64,000 nt of DNA from positions 61,001 to 125,000 of the forward strand of contig JAUIBE010000007.1 in the NCBI GenBank assembly GCA_030428105.1. The letters run 5' to 3'. The position numbers and the translations under genes are program-made. The stretch is from Gammaproteobacteria bacterium (GTDB taxonomy: Bacteria > Pseudomonadota > Gammaproteobacteria > Xanthomonadales > SZUA-36). Positions 43,513-52,417 of the stretch are shown here, piece by piece; positions within the stretch are counted from its first letter, which is position 1, and each line of letters opens with the position of its first letter. The notes under the pieces are model-generated. The model was not told the origin of the DNA. It made no database searches and worked only from the letters and a program-made list of their open reading frames with translations.

Positions 43513-45248
43513 TACTGAGCACCCGCGTCAAATACAACTTCGCCATTCACCACCGTCAACACCGCGCGCACGTCGTACAACTCGGCCTCCGGCACGGTCA
43601 GGTAATCACGGTCCAGCACAACCATGTCGGCAAGGAAGCCTGGGCGAATCTGGCCCAGTCTGTTTTCCTGGAACACCGAGTAGGCGCCGTTTCGCGTGTG
43701 CGCGATCAGCGCCTCTTCGCGTGAAACCGTTCGCGTGTTCACCTGCTTGCCATCGTAAAACTGGCGGCCGTTCACGGCCCAAGCGAGGCTCATCATGGGG
43801 TTCAACACGTTGATGCGCGGCGCCTCGGAACCAAAGGTCCAGGGAATACCGCTGTCTTGCACCATGCGCAGGTCGGGCATTGCCAGAGCGTCTTCACCGA
43901 ACTTGTCGAGCAACGCCTGGCGGGCCGCGCCGCCAATCAACCCGTTCGAGCGCAGCGAAGGCGACATGTTGTAAGGGCGCATGCGCTCCAGCGCCGGGGC
44001 GTCGATCATGTCCGCGTGGATGAAAATCCAGCGCAGCGGCTTCAGGGCAAAGTCATCCGACAATTCATCCATCAGGTCGAGGGCCACATTCATGGTGTCG
44101 GGCTGCACCATGTGCATCTGGATGTTCCATTGATCAGAAGCGGCGACGGAAAAGATGTCTTTCAGCGCAGCCCGGTTCGCCGCACTGTCCTCCATGGCGT
44201 GATCAAAACCATCCAGGTGCGGTGCGTAGAGCAATTCACCGAGGCCAATCTGCGCGGCGCGGTCGTTGCTGTAATCCGGCTGCTCAAGTCGCACCTGGGT
44301 GAGCATTTCCTGCGCATCTTCGGGAGTACGCGGCATCATGAACCACGCGTGGAAAATGCGCATGTCGAGCTCACCGGCCTGCGCCAGTTCTGCAACACGC
44401 TGGTAGGTATCGCGGCGAATGCCAAAGCCGCCGCCGTCGTAAACTGTGGTGAGGCCGTGGGACACGGCTTCCGCGACCGCAAGCTTGATACCGGCGCGAA
44501 CCTGTTCCTCATCCAGAACCGGCAGCAGCGCCAGGATCTGGCTGAATGCAAATCCACCGCCGCCAATGCGTCCGGTGGCGCGGCCGGTCACATCACGATC
44601 GATCATGGCCTCGGTCAGGCCTTTACCGCCGGTCCCCAGCAGCGACGACCGGCCGGCGTCCTCTGCAGGCCCGGTGGCCTCGGTATTAACGACCGGCACG
44701 CCGGCCAGCTCCAGGAAAGCAGAGTTGACGTAGCGATGGCTGTAGTTGACGTCCAGCAACACCGGGTTGTTCGGCGCCAGTTGGTCGAGTTCGTCCAGGG
44801 TGAATCCGCCGGGCGAGTCGAGAAATTGTTCTTCCACCCAGCCGCCCAGCGTAATCAGCCAGTCGCCCGGCTGCAGCTCCGCGGCCCTTTCACGCAAGCG
44901 GCGCATGGCCTCGGCGCGGCTGGTGACGCCATCAAGACGCACCTCGTAGACCCACAGCTGGGATGCCCGGGCCAGGTGAGAGTGGGTGTCGATAAGGCCG
45001 GGGATGACGGTCCGCCCGGCAAGGTCTACTGACCGGGTCTGTACCCCGGCCAGTGAAAGAATCTCTCCATTGTCGCCAACCGCCAGGATCCGACCGTCAC
45101 GCACGGCCACCGCTGAGGCCACGGAGAACTGGTCATCCACCGTCACCACTTTGCCGTTGGTGAGCACGAGGTCTGCAGGGGCGGCATGTGCCGCCGTTGC
45201 CAGAACCACTGACAACACCGAAGCGCCCAGGCGAGTCGACCACTTCAT
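43512..45248 (-). CDS. Secreted YtcJ-like amidohydrolase (copy 2)
   Basis: 578 aa from the ATG at 45248, with GGAGG 5 bases upstream; the ATG at 45260 lies before that SD. Signal peptide (VLATAAHAAP). DLVLTNGKVVTVDDQFSVAS, metal motif PGLIDTHSHLARASQLW, RWIFIHADMIDAP and an acidic residue in TFGSEAPRINV, where copy 1 has Asp. First gene of the leftward cluster amidohydrolase, RidA, D-aminoacylase, amidohydrolase, E1-alpha, E1-beta, E2. A TonB-gene terminator lies only about 23 bp upstream of the start codon. Confidence 0.88.
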   Translation of the reverse strand: MKWSTRLGASVLSVVLATAAHAAPADLVLTNGKVVTVDDQFSVASAVAVRDGRILAVGDNGEILSLAGVQTRSVDLAGRTVIPGLIDTHSHLARASQLWVYEVRLDGVTSRAEAMRRLRERAAELQPGDWLITLGGWVEEQFLDSPGGFTLDELDQLAPNNPVLLDVNYSHRYVNSAFLELAGVPVVNTEATGPAEDAGRSSLLGTGGKGLTEAMIDRDVTGRATGRIGGGGFAFSQILALLPVLDEEQVRAGIKLAVAEAVSHGLTTVYDGGGFGIRRDTYQRVAELAQAGELDMRIFHAWFMMPRTPEDAQEMLTQVRLEQPDYSNDRAAQIGLGELLYAPHLDGFDHAMEDSAANRAALKDIFSVAASDQWNIQMHMVQPDTMNVALDLMDELSDDFALKPLRWIFIHADMIDAPALERMRPYNMSPSLRSNGLIGGAARQALLDKFGEDALAMPDLRMVQDSGIPWTFGSEAPRINVLNPMMSLAWAVNGRQFYDGKQVNTRTVSREEALIAHTRNGAYSVFQENRLGQIRPGFLADMVVLDRDYLTVPEAELYDVRAVLTVVNGEVVFDAGAQ

Positions 45249-45270
45249 TGCATCCTCCACATCTTATCCA

Positions 45271-45306
45271 GAAAAAGCAGCCGCCGTCGGAATTGCGACG
45301 GCGGCT
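45271..45306 (-). terminator. Leftward terminator of the TonB receptor gene
   Basis: AGCCGCCGTC / GACGGCGGCT stem followed on the minus strand by GCTTTTTC. It ends 23 bp before the next start codon, so read-through may feed the amidohydrolase cluster. Confidence 0.82.
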
Positions 45307-45407
45307 GGAGTTCGAACACACATCGCTTACTGAACAATCTTATGAGCAACCCCGGTCCGGGGGCAGGTGCGGAGTGGCGTCTGACCGGCGCCACCCCGCC
45401 CCGGCCA

Positions 45408-47645
45408 TCAGTTACCGAAGGTGTATCTCAAACGTGCGCCGTACATTCTCGGCGGACGCGCGGTGAGTGTACGAACCCCATTACCGTTTACGCCGCCGTT
45501 GGTGAATACCACATCGTCTTCAATGTTGTTGACGAACAGTTGCACCGTCCAGTCGGCGTTGGGTGATACGAAGTCAAGGGAAAGGTCCGTCCGCGTCCAG
45601 CTTTCCTGCAGCTGGCCCGGGTCATCAAACGCGGAGAGCTTGGTGTCGCTGGACCACGAGAATGACAGGCGCGGCACCATCGACCAGCCTCCATCCATGT
45701 AGAAGGTGTAGTCCAGGCCGAGACGGCCGGACCATTCTGGTGACTTGGCCATCTGCGAGCCATCCAGCACTTCTACCTGGTCGGTAATGACGTTGTAGTT
45801 GGAGAACTCGTCATACTGGGCGTGCAGGTAGGACATGTTGAAATCAACGCGAAGCTCTTCGGTCGCCAGCCAGATAATTTCGGTTTCTGCACCGTAAATG
45901 GTGGCCTCGGCCGCATTGCGAACGATATTCACAGCCTGGATCAGCTGGTTAACCTGGAGGTCGCTGTAGTCGTAGTAGAACGCCTCGGAGTTGACCTGCA
46001 CCGTGCCGCCCGCGAACTGGCTCTTGTGGCCAAACTGGTAGGCCAGGATTTCCTCGGGATCAAACACCGGGCCATCGATCTGCGATTGCAACACGTTGTT
46101 GAAACCGCCGGACTTGTAACCGGTTGCGATCTTGCCGTACACCATGGTTTCGTCTGACGGGTACCACTCTGCGCCGATCAGCCAGTCAAATGAACTCCAG
46201 TCCGCCTCGTTATTGCCGTCAACAATAGTAATTGGGCCTTCGCCGATTTGGCGGCGATTGAACGTGCCGTACTCGCTCTTGTCGTCCTCGGTGTAACGCA
46301 CCCCGGCAGTAAAGCCGAAGGCATCAGATACATTCCAGGTTGCCTGGCCAAACAAGGCCTGGGACTTCACGGTGAAATCGGGCTGGACGGTTTCGGTATG
46401 CAGCTTGGCGCCCGTCGGCAGGGTTATAAAGATGTCGGTCGCGCGCTGCGCATCCTCGTCGAAGTAGAAGCCGCCTACCAGCCAGTCGACCTTGTTGTTG
46501 CCGCTAGAACCCCAGCGCAACTCGTGAGACCACTGCTGGCTCTCCACGATGACGCTGAGCGGGTCTTCGGCAATGTTGGTGCGGTCGAAGTCGATCAGGA
46601 TATCCACCGAGGTATCGAGGTAGGCGCCAATGTAGGTCAGGGTCGAATTTTCGAACTCGTAGTTGACCTCGGTGTTGTAAGTGCGGAAACGGTCGTCCCG
46701 CTCACCGTCGGTGTTGAGGTAAATCTCGAGCGGCTCTTCAATGTCAGCCAGCACCGCGTCGGGGCCCGCCAGAATCTGGGTGCCGTCGCCAACACCGCCA
46801 CGATCCTGGCCGTCCACCGTGAACATGATTGAAAGCTGGTCGTTCGGAGTGTACTCACCGATCCAGCGGATGCCGGTTTCGTCGAGATCGCTGTAGTTGG
46901 CGCTCACCTCCGGGCCATTGTCGAAGTAGCCCTCACGTTCGCGATAGACCCACGACAGGCGCATTGCAAAGGTATCGTCCACCACAGGCATGTTGAGCAC
47001 GCCACGGGTGCCGAGCAGGTCGTAGTCGCCGATCTCGCCTTCGATATACCCGCCAAACTCGTGGGTGGGTTTGTTGGTAATCACGTTAATTGCACCAGCG
47101 GTGGCGTTTCGACCGTACAGCGTGCCCTGGGGTCCTTTCAGCACTTCAACACGCTCCACATCGTGGAACAGCGCGTTACCACCGGTCTGGCGGCCGCGGA
47201 AAACGCCGTCAACGTTGAATGCCACCGGCGAGTCACCTGCCAGGAAGAAGCTGTCGTTGCTAACGCCACGCAGCGATACCTGGAGGTTGCCAATGGTGGT
47301 GCCGATCCACAGGCCCGGCACAAAGGTTGCGAAATCATCCGCGTTCTGGATGTTCCACTCGTGCATCTGGTCGCCGGTCATGGCGGTAATCGCGATCGGC
47401 GTGTCCTGCAGCGAGGTCTCGCGCTTTTCAGCGGTGACCATCACCTCTTCGATCACGTTTGCCCGGTTGGCGGCGGCCCCATCTGTAGCATCATCAGCGG
47501 ACTGGGCAAGGGCAGCCTGGCTGCTCATCGCAGCGCAAGCCAGCATGACATGCAGCGCGAGTGCCCGCTTCCTTACAGGGATTTCGCGCCCCACCCGAGC
47601 TTGCGTGTCCTGCAGGAATTTCTTGGATTCAATCTGGTTTCTCAT
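45408..47645 (-). CDS. TonB-dependent receptor of the LacI regulon
   Basis: 745 aa from the ATG at 47645, with GGTGGAG upstream; an in-frame extension to 47693 is less likely. Signal peptide (MSSQAALAQS); IEEVMVTAEKRETSLQDTPIAI as TonB-box/plug start; GPQGTLYGRNATAGAINVIT; barrel ending RLRYTFGN. No STN domain. Belongs to the plug type with VTAEKRE common in complex-ligand receptors and is not a close paralogue of the two receptors at 25.5-30.5 kb. Operator site B is 99 bp upstream, and a Na+ symporter gene lies upstream on the same strand. Confidence 0.93.
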   Translation of the reverse strand: MRNQIESKKFLQDTQARVGREIPVRKRALALHVMLACAAMSSQAALAQSADDATDGAAANRANVIEEVMVTAEKRETSLQDTPIAITAMTGDQMHEWNIQNADDFATFVPGLWIGTTIGNLQVSLRGVSNDSFFLAGDSPVAFNVDGVFRGRQTGGNALFHDVERVEVLKGPQGTLYGRNATAGAINVITNKPTHEFGGYIEGEIGDYDLLGTRGVLNMPVVDDTFAMRLSWVYREREGYFDNGPEVSANYSDLDETGIRWIGEYTPNDQLSIMFTVDGQDRGGVGDGTQILAGPDAVLADIEEPLEIYLNTDGERDDRFRTYNTEVNYEFENSTLTYIGAYLDTSVDILIDFDRTNIAEDPLSVIVESQQWSHELRWGSSGNNKVDWLVGGFYFDEDAQRATDIFITLPTGAKLHTETVQPDFTVKSQALFGQATWNVSDAFGFTAGVRYTEDDKSEYGTFNRRQIGEGPITIVDGNNEADWSSFDWLIGAEWYPSDETMVYGKIATGYKSGGFNNVLQSQIDGPVFDPEEILAYQFGHKSQFAGGTVQVNSEAFYYDYSDLQVNQLIQAVNIVRNAAEATIYGAETEIIWLATEELRVDFNMSYLHAQYDEFSNYNVITDQVEVLDGSQMAKSPEWSGRLGLDYTFYMDGGWSMVPRLSFSWSSDTKLSAFDDPGQLQESWTRTDLSLDFVSPNADWTVQLFVNNIEDDVVFTNGGVNGNGVRTLTARPPRMYGARLRYTFGN

Positions 47646-47744
47646 TTCTGGTTTCTCCACCTCGGATGGTTGACGTGCCGGCGATCTGTGCAATCGATTT
47701 CGTTTCTGGCGTCGCTCACTTCGTGCGACTGGTCTTAGGTTTTA

Positions 47745-47768
47745 TGCAATCGTTTGCGTCACCATATA
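47745..47768 (-). promoter_or_regulatory. Promoter with LacI-type operator, site B
   Basis: Read leftward: a TATATG -10-like box (47763-47768), then CGCAAACGATTGCA (47745-47758), a one-base variant of the site A palindrome arms. Placed for repression of the TonB receptor gene. Confidence 0.7.
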
Positions 47769-47860
47769 CAAAAAAATCAAAGCTGGCAAGAAAACTCGCA
47801 TATCGCGGATCAAACGCGGCAGTCCCAGCCGGTCTGGCGCCGGCACAGACCGTGGCCAGG

Positions 47861-49309
47861 TCAATCCTGGGCATGCGATTCAACCAGGCTTGACCTGGTC
47901 AGGCGACTGACAACGATCGTTGCGGCCAGGGAAAGGAAGAACGCCGGTACCATTTCATAAAGGCCAAAGGTGCGCTCTTTGAGGAACAGCACCCACACCA
48001 TCACCGTGGCGAAGCCCGTGATCATTCCGGCCAACGCGCCCGCGCGCGTGGTTCCACGCCAGTAGAGCCCGCAAAGAATGACCGGCCCAAACGTGGCGCC
48101 CAGGCCAGACCAGGCGAATAACACGAACCAGAACACCGCCCTGGAGTCTGTCAGCGCCGCCACCATGGCAATGATGCCGATGACCACGGTTACCCACTTA
48201 CCAATACGCGCCAGGGCCTTTTCATCAACGGCAATCCTGCGCACCTGGCCCAGGTAATCCCTCACCACCGATGAAGAGGCAAGAATCAGCAGTGAATCGA
48301 CCGTGGACATGATTGCGGCCAGCACCACCACCATCACGATGCCGGTTACCACCGGGTTGAACAGGCTCTGGCTAAGCACGGGGAGCACGGTTTCTGCATC
48401 GGACAGGTCGGGAAACAGCACGCGTCCACACAGGCCAATCAACACAGCACCCAGGTCAAACAGGAAAATGCACAACACCGATGTAATGGCCGCACCCTTC
48501 ACTTCACGCTCACTGCGCAGCGACATGTAACGAACCATGAGTTGGGGCACGCCAAGAAACGGCAAACCGATGGCGATAAAACCTGCCACCGCAACGATGC
48601 CGGCGACCGACCAGCCCTCGGGACCCATGGCGTCGAGCAGGCCGGGGTCGGCGCGCCCGAGTTGGTCCATCAGCGCATCCCATCCGCCGATATGGCCGAT
48701 GGCGTACATCGGTATAAGCACCAGGCACAACAGCATCAATATGCCCTGCAACACATCGGTGTATGCAACCGCCTTGAAGCCGCCGGTGGCGGTATAGACG
48801 ATGGTGATGAAGGCCCCCAGGACGACACCCCAGCGGTAATCCATTTCCAGGAACACACCAAAGGCCTTGCCCGCCGCAACCATCTGCGCGGCCGCGTAGG
48901 CGCAAACCATCAACAGGATGACGAGAATCGCAAATTTTCTAAGGGTGTGACGCTGGTCGTTGAACCGGCTGCTGAGATAATCCGGCACCGTGATGGAACC
49001 GTACTCATCGGTGGCTCGCTTCAGGCGCCTCGCCACCAGCATCCAGGAAAGCGCAATACCGATGACCTCGCCAAGCACCACCCACAAGGCATGCACGCCA
49101 ACGAGATAAGCCATGCCAGTGAGCCCAAGTAATAACCAGCCACTTTCGCCAGTGGCGTTGGTCGAGAAGGCGACCACCCACCACGGCAGGCGCTTTCCCG
49201 CCAGGTAGTAGCCTTCGACAGAACCGCATTCGTGCCGACTCCATAACGTGATCACGATCAGAACCAGCAAGAAACAGCCGAAAACGGTCCAGACGATGGC
49301 GGTATCCAT
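47861..49309 (-). CDS. Sodium:solute symporter (SSS/PutP family)
   Basis: 482 aa, about 13 hydrophobic helices. Family phrases: WWVVAFSTNATGESGWLLLG (helix 2, Na+ site), MVCAYAAAQMVAAGKAFG, VYTATGGFKAVAYTDVLQG (the signature GGFKAV.WTD.LQ), and AAIMSTVDSLLILASSSVV. Inner-membrane uptake of an organic solute with Na+. The substrate cannot be named: PutP, PanF and NanT-like members share these motifs. It is followed by the TonB receptor gene across a 215-bp gap with its own operator. Confidence 0.92.
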   Translation of the reverse strand: MDTAIVWTVFGCFLLVLIVITLWSRHECGSVEGYYLAGKRLPWWVVAFSTNATGESGWLLLGLTGMAYLVGVHALWVVLGEVIGIALSWMLVARRLKRATDEYGSITVPDYLSSRFNDQRHTLRKFAILVILLMVCAYAAAQMVAAGKAFGVFLEMDYRWGVVLGAFITIVYTATGGFKAVAYTDVLQGILMLLCLVLIPMYAIGHIGGWDALMDQLGRADPGLLDAMGPEGWSVAGIVAVAGFIAIGLPFLGVPQLMVRYMSLRSEREVKGAAITSVLCIFLFDLGAVLIGLCGRVLFPDLSDAETVLPVLSQSLFNPVVTGIVMVVVLAAIMSTVDSLLILASSSVVRDYLGQVRRIAVDEKALARIGKWVTVVIGIIAMVAALTDSRAVFWFVLFAWSGLGATFGPVILCGLYWRGTTRAGALAGMITGFATVMVWVLFLKERTFGLYEMVPAFFLSLAATIVVSRLTRSSLVESHAQD

Positions 49310-49382
49310 GCAATGCTCCCAGGGTTTCGGGTAAGTGTAGCGTGCTTATGGCTGCCCCAACCGGGAGCAGCCGGCTTCGCAC

Positions 49383-50654
49383 CTAGTCGTTATTGTTGCT
49401 GCCCGCGCGGCTGGAGACGAAGGAACTCGCAAACCAGATCACGGCAAGCGCGGCAAGGATGAGGCTGATGGCACGCCAAACATTGGCCGGGTCATCGGGG
49501 TCGATAAACGGCTGAACAATGAAGGCCGCCCCGAACTGGCCAAGAAACATCGCCGTGGTGACCAGCCCGACACCAAATCCACGGCGCTTGGCCGAGACAA
49601 TCGACAGGATCCAGCTGCTGTGGTTGGGCACGTACAAGCCAAAGCCCAACCCTGCAATCACCATGCCTACCAGCGCGCCGGTATAGCTATCCACCAGGGT
49701 AATGGCGAAATAGCCGGCGGCCATGGAAAGGAACACCAGGCCATGGATCGCCGGAAAAGACATGCGCTGGCGAAACTGGTGATAGGCCAGCGAGCACAGC
49801 GCGCCCACGGTATTGCCCAGGGCAATGGCGGCGCCAATCTGCATCGGCGTGGCCGCGAAGTTGGTCTTGAGGTAGAACGGCAGCTGCACCGGGGTAACAA
49901 AAAACAGCCCCGATGCGAGAAACGCAGAAAGGAAAACCCAGGTGGTAGACCAACTCATTTTCGCCGGCGCCGCGCCAGCCTCGGGTTTGGGCTCTGAACT
50001 GGTGTCCGGAAGGCCTCCAGCCAGCGCAATAAAGGCGCTGGGGACCAGCACGAAGGCCAGCAGGTAGCCGAGGAAAGGCGTTTGCCACGACGAATTTGCC
50101 AGCCAACCGCCCAGCAGCATGAACACGACACCGCCCACCTTCATCGCCGAGCCTTGCCAACCGATGATGCGGTTGCGCTCGGCGCCGGTGTAGTAGTCAC
50201 CCACCATGGCGACCGTGGCCGTCTTGATGCCGGCGATGGAAAGCCCAAGCACCGCTCGGCCGATGAACATCTGCAAGAACGATTCGGCGAAATACCCCGA
50301 CGTTCCGCTGACGCCGAAAACAATCAACGAAACGATCAACAGGCTCTTGCGACTCATTCGGTCACTCAGCCAACCAACCAGCGGAGCGCCAGCAATAATA
50401 AATAGCGCCGGAATCGACAGCAGGATGAACTTCACCAGGAACGGCACGTTTGGCTCGCCCGGCAGGAAGCTGATCAGCGCCAGCAAGCCCCTGGCAAAAG
50501 CCTCGGTCTCTGCGTTATGCGCAAATACCCGCGCAATTTCGGGCATTGCCGGTGCCGCCAGCGGCGTGGCCAGCAGGGCAACGGCGGTCGCCGCGAGAAT
50601 GACAAACAGGCCGTGCGCGGAAAGTTTTCCTGGGGGAGTCGGGTTTTGGGTCAT
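49383..50654 (-). CDS. Major facilitator superfamily transporter
   Basis: 423 aa from the ATG at 50654 (GGAGC upstream); about 12 helices in two halves. Loop 2-3 motif GWLSDRMSRKSLLIVS matches the MFS signature G-x3-D-R-x-G-R-[RK]. Central hydrophilic loop at about residue 195-215 (DTSSEPKPEAGAA). Single-component transporter of a small molecule, direction unknown. It diverges from the TRAP operon; operator site C lies between them, 144 bp from this start. The symporter gene follows 73 bp downstream. Confidence 0.9.
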   Translation of the reverse strand: MTQNPTPPGKLSAHGLFVILAATAVALLATPLAAPAMPEIARVFAHNAETEAFARGLLALISFLPGEPNVPFLVKFILLSIPALFIIAGAPLVGWLSDRMSRKSLLIVSLIVFGVSGTSGYFAESFLQMFIGRAVLGLSIAGIKTATVAMVGDYYTGAERNRIIGWQGSAMKVGGVVFMLLGGWLANSSWQTPFLGYLLAFVLVPSAFIALAGGLPDTSSEPKPEAGAAPAKMSWSTTWVFLSAFLASGLFFVTPVQLPFYLKTNFAATPMQIGAAIALGNTVGALCSLAYHQFRQRMSFPAIHGLVFLSMAAGYFAITLVDSYTGALVGMVIAGLGFGLYVPNHSSWILSIVSAKRRGFGVGLVTTAMFLGQFGAAFIVQPFIDPDDPANVWRAISLILAALAVIWFASSFVSSRAGSNNND

Positions 50655-50788
50655 GCGTGGGCAGCTCCGGGTATGTTGTGCGCGTCGCGCCATTGGCGCC
50701 ACGGGTTGGAAAGCAGGTCAGGCCTGGCCCCCATGGTAACCGTGGGCGTCGCTTGCCGTTCGAATTCCGCTTGCGCAAACTGAAAGCG

Positions 50789-50818
50789 TTGTAAGTTCTG
50801 CAAACGGTTGCATATACT
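50789..50818 (+). promoter_or_regulatory. Promoter with LacI-type operator, site C
   Basis: TTGTAA (50789-50794), an 18-bp spacer and TATACT (50813-50818). The spacer contains TGCAAACGGTTGCA (50799-50812), so a bound repressor would sit between -35 and -10. It could also affect the divergent MFS gene. Confidence 0.78.
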
Positions 50819-50868
50819 GTCCTATGCTTATTGCCCGGTCAAGTTCAGCAACGAGGAGACAAGCCGAC

Positions 50869-51915
50869 ATGCCATCAACTGGTTCCCAACGCGCACAAGA
50901 TCCGCTGCGTCACCTGTACGGGATTCTGCTGGTAGCGCTCCTGGCGCTGAACCTCGCCGGTTGCGACCAGGGCGAACAGAGCGACCGCATTGTCATTCGC
51001 TTCCCGCACGTCACTGCGCCCGGCACACCGAAGGGGCGCGGCGCCGATGCGTTCCGGACGCTGGTGGCCGAGCGACTCGGGGATCAAGTCAGCGTAGAAG
51101 TTTTTCCATCCGCGCAACTGATGAACGACGATGATTCACTCGACGCCCTGATGTTCGGGGAGGTGCAAATGATTGCCATCTCCCTTTCCAAGCTCGATCG
51201 GCTGACCCACGATTTCCAGGTGTTCGACCTGCCCTTCCTGTTTGATGACCTCGAGCAGGTCAAGCGATTCCAGGCCAGCGATGTGGGCCAGGAGTTGCTC
51301 GCCACGTTATCGGACAAGGGGATCCTGGGCCTGGCGTACTGGCACAACGGCATGAAGCAGTTCGGCGGGCCGCATGCCCTGCGCACACCCGCCGATGGCG
51401 CCGGACTCAATTTCCGCATCCAGGAATCCGACGTGCTGCAGGCCCAGGTCCTGGCCTTCGGTGGCATTCCGCAGAAAATGGCGCTCGCAGAGGTCTACCA
51501 GGCCCTGCAGACCGGCGCCATCGATGCACAGGAGAACACCTGGTCGAATAACTATTCGCAGAAGTTTTTCGAGGTGCAGCCAGTCTTCACTGAAACCCGC
51601 CACGGATACCTGGGTTACCTGGTGGCTGTAAACCAGGAGTTCTGGAATGGCCTGCCCGCCGAGGTCCGAAATGAGCTGAACGCCGCGCTGGCAGAGGTCA
51701 CCGTGCAGGTGAACCGCGAGGCCGAGAGCATCAACCAGGCGGCGCGCGAGCAGATAGAAGCCTCCGGCCAGTCACAAATTGTCGGCCTGACCGAGGCCGA
51801 ACTGGAAGAATGGCGCAACACCATGCGCCCGGTTTGGACCGAATTCGAGGGGCTCATTGCCCCCGGAATTGTCGACGCCGCCCGAGGCTCCGCTTCCGCG
51901 GCCGAAGGTCGTTAG
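50869..51915 (+). CDS. dctP: TRAP transporter solute-binding lipoprotein (DctP)
   Basis: 348 aa from the ATG at 50869 with GAGGAG 10 bp upstream. Lipobox LNLAGC. Family motifs: RGADAFRTLVAERLGDQVSVE, ALMFGEVQMI, the carboxylate-binding Arg in GLNFRIQESDV, and GAIDAQENTWSNNYSQKFFEVQ. The conserved Arg indicates a substrate with a carboxyl group. First gene of dctPQM, with an operator 56 bp upstream. Lipid anchoring of the DctP protein is a less common variant; most are free periplasmic proteins. Confidence 0.93.
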   Translation: MPSTGSQRAQDPLRHLYGILLVALLALNLAGCDQGEQSDRIVIRFPHVTAPGTPKGRGADAFRTLVAERLGDQVSVEVFPSAQLMNDDDSLDALMFGEVQMIAISLSKLDRLTHDFQVFDLPFLFDDLEQVKRFQASDVGQELLATLSDKGILGLAYWHNGMKQFGGPHALRTPADGAGLNFRIQESDVLQAQVLAFGGIPQKMALAEVYQALQTGAIDAQENTWSNNYSQKFFEVQPVFTETRHGYLGYLVAVNQEFWNGLPAEVRNELNAALAEVTVQVNREAESINQAAREQIEASGQSQIVGLTEAELEEWRNTMRPVWTEFEGLIAPGIVDAARGSASAAEGR

Positions 51916-51931
51916 GCAACATCAGCCGGGA

Positions 51932-52417
51932 ATGCTGAATCGCATCGAAGAAATCCTGCTGGCCACATCGTTGGCCATCATGACCTTGCTTGCTGCAACC
52001 CAGGTTGTGCTGCGCTACGTGTTCGACACCGGGTTGGTATGGTCGCTTGAGGCCACATCCCTGGCTTTCGCCTGGCTGATCGCCATCGGCATGGCCATGT
52101 GTGTTCGCGACAACGGCCACATTGCCACAGACCTGCTGATCAAGAAGCTGCCTGCGCATTGGCGTCGGTATGCAGACCTGCTGCGCCAGGCCATCTGCCT
52201 GGCCTACGCCATGCTTATGCTGGCCGGGTCCTCCATACTGGTTTCCCGCCTGTTCCAGCTTGGCCATTACGCCCGCGACATCGGCGTTCCCAAGTGGCTG
52301 CTGACCGTTGTCCTGCCGATTGGCTTCGCCCTGCTTGGTTTTCGCCTGGTGCAATTGATGGTGAAAACCTGGCGAGCCCCCACTCCGTACGGCGCACAGA
52401 AAGAGGCTAACGAGTGA
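51932..52417 (+). CDS. dctQ: TRAP transporter small membrane subunit (DctQ)
   Basis: 161 aa from the ATG at 51932, 16 bp after dctP. Four predicted helices; family phrase TQVVLRYVFDTGLVWSLEATSLAFAW split over helix 2 (the R-Y-V-F .. W-S-E signature), and VRDNGHIATDLLIKKLP. A TTG at 51857 inside dctP would give a longer form and is rejected. Overlaps dctM by 4 bp (GTGA). Confidence 0.92.
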   Translation: MLNRIEEILLATSLAIMTLLAATQVVLRYVFDTGLVWSLEATSLAFAWLIAIGMAMCVRDNGHIATDLLIKKLPAHWRRYADLLRQAICLAYAMLMLAGSSILVSRLFQLGHYARDIGVPKWLLTVVLPIGFALLGFRLVQLMVKTWRAPTPYGAQKEANE

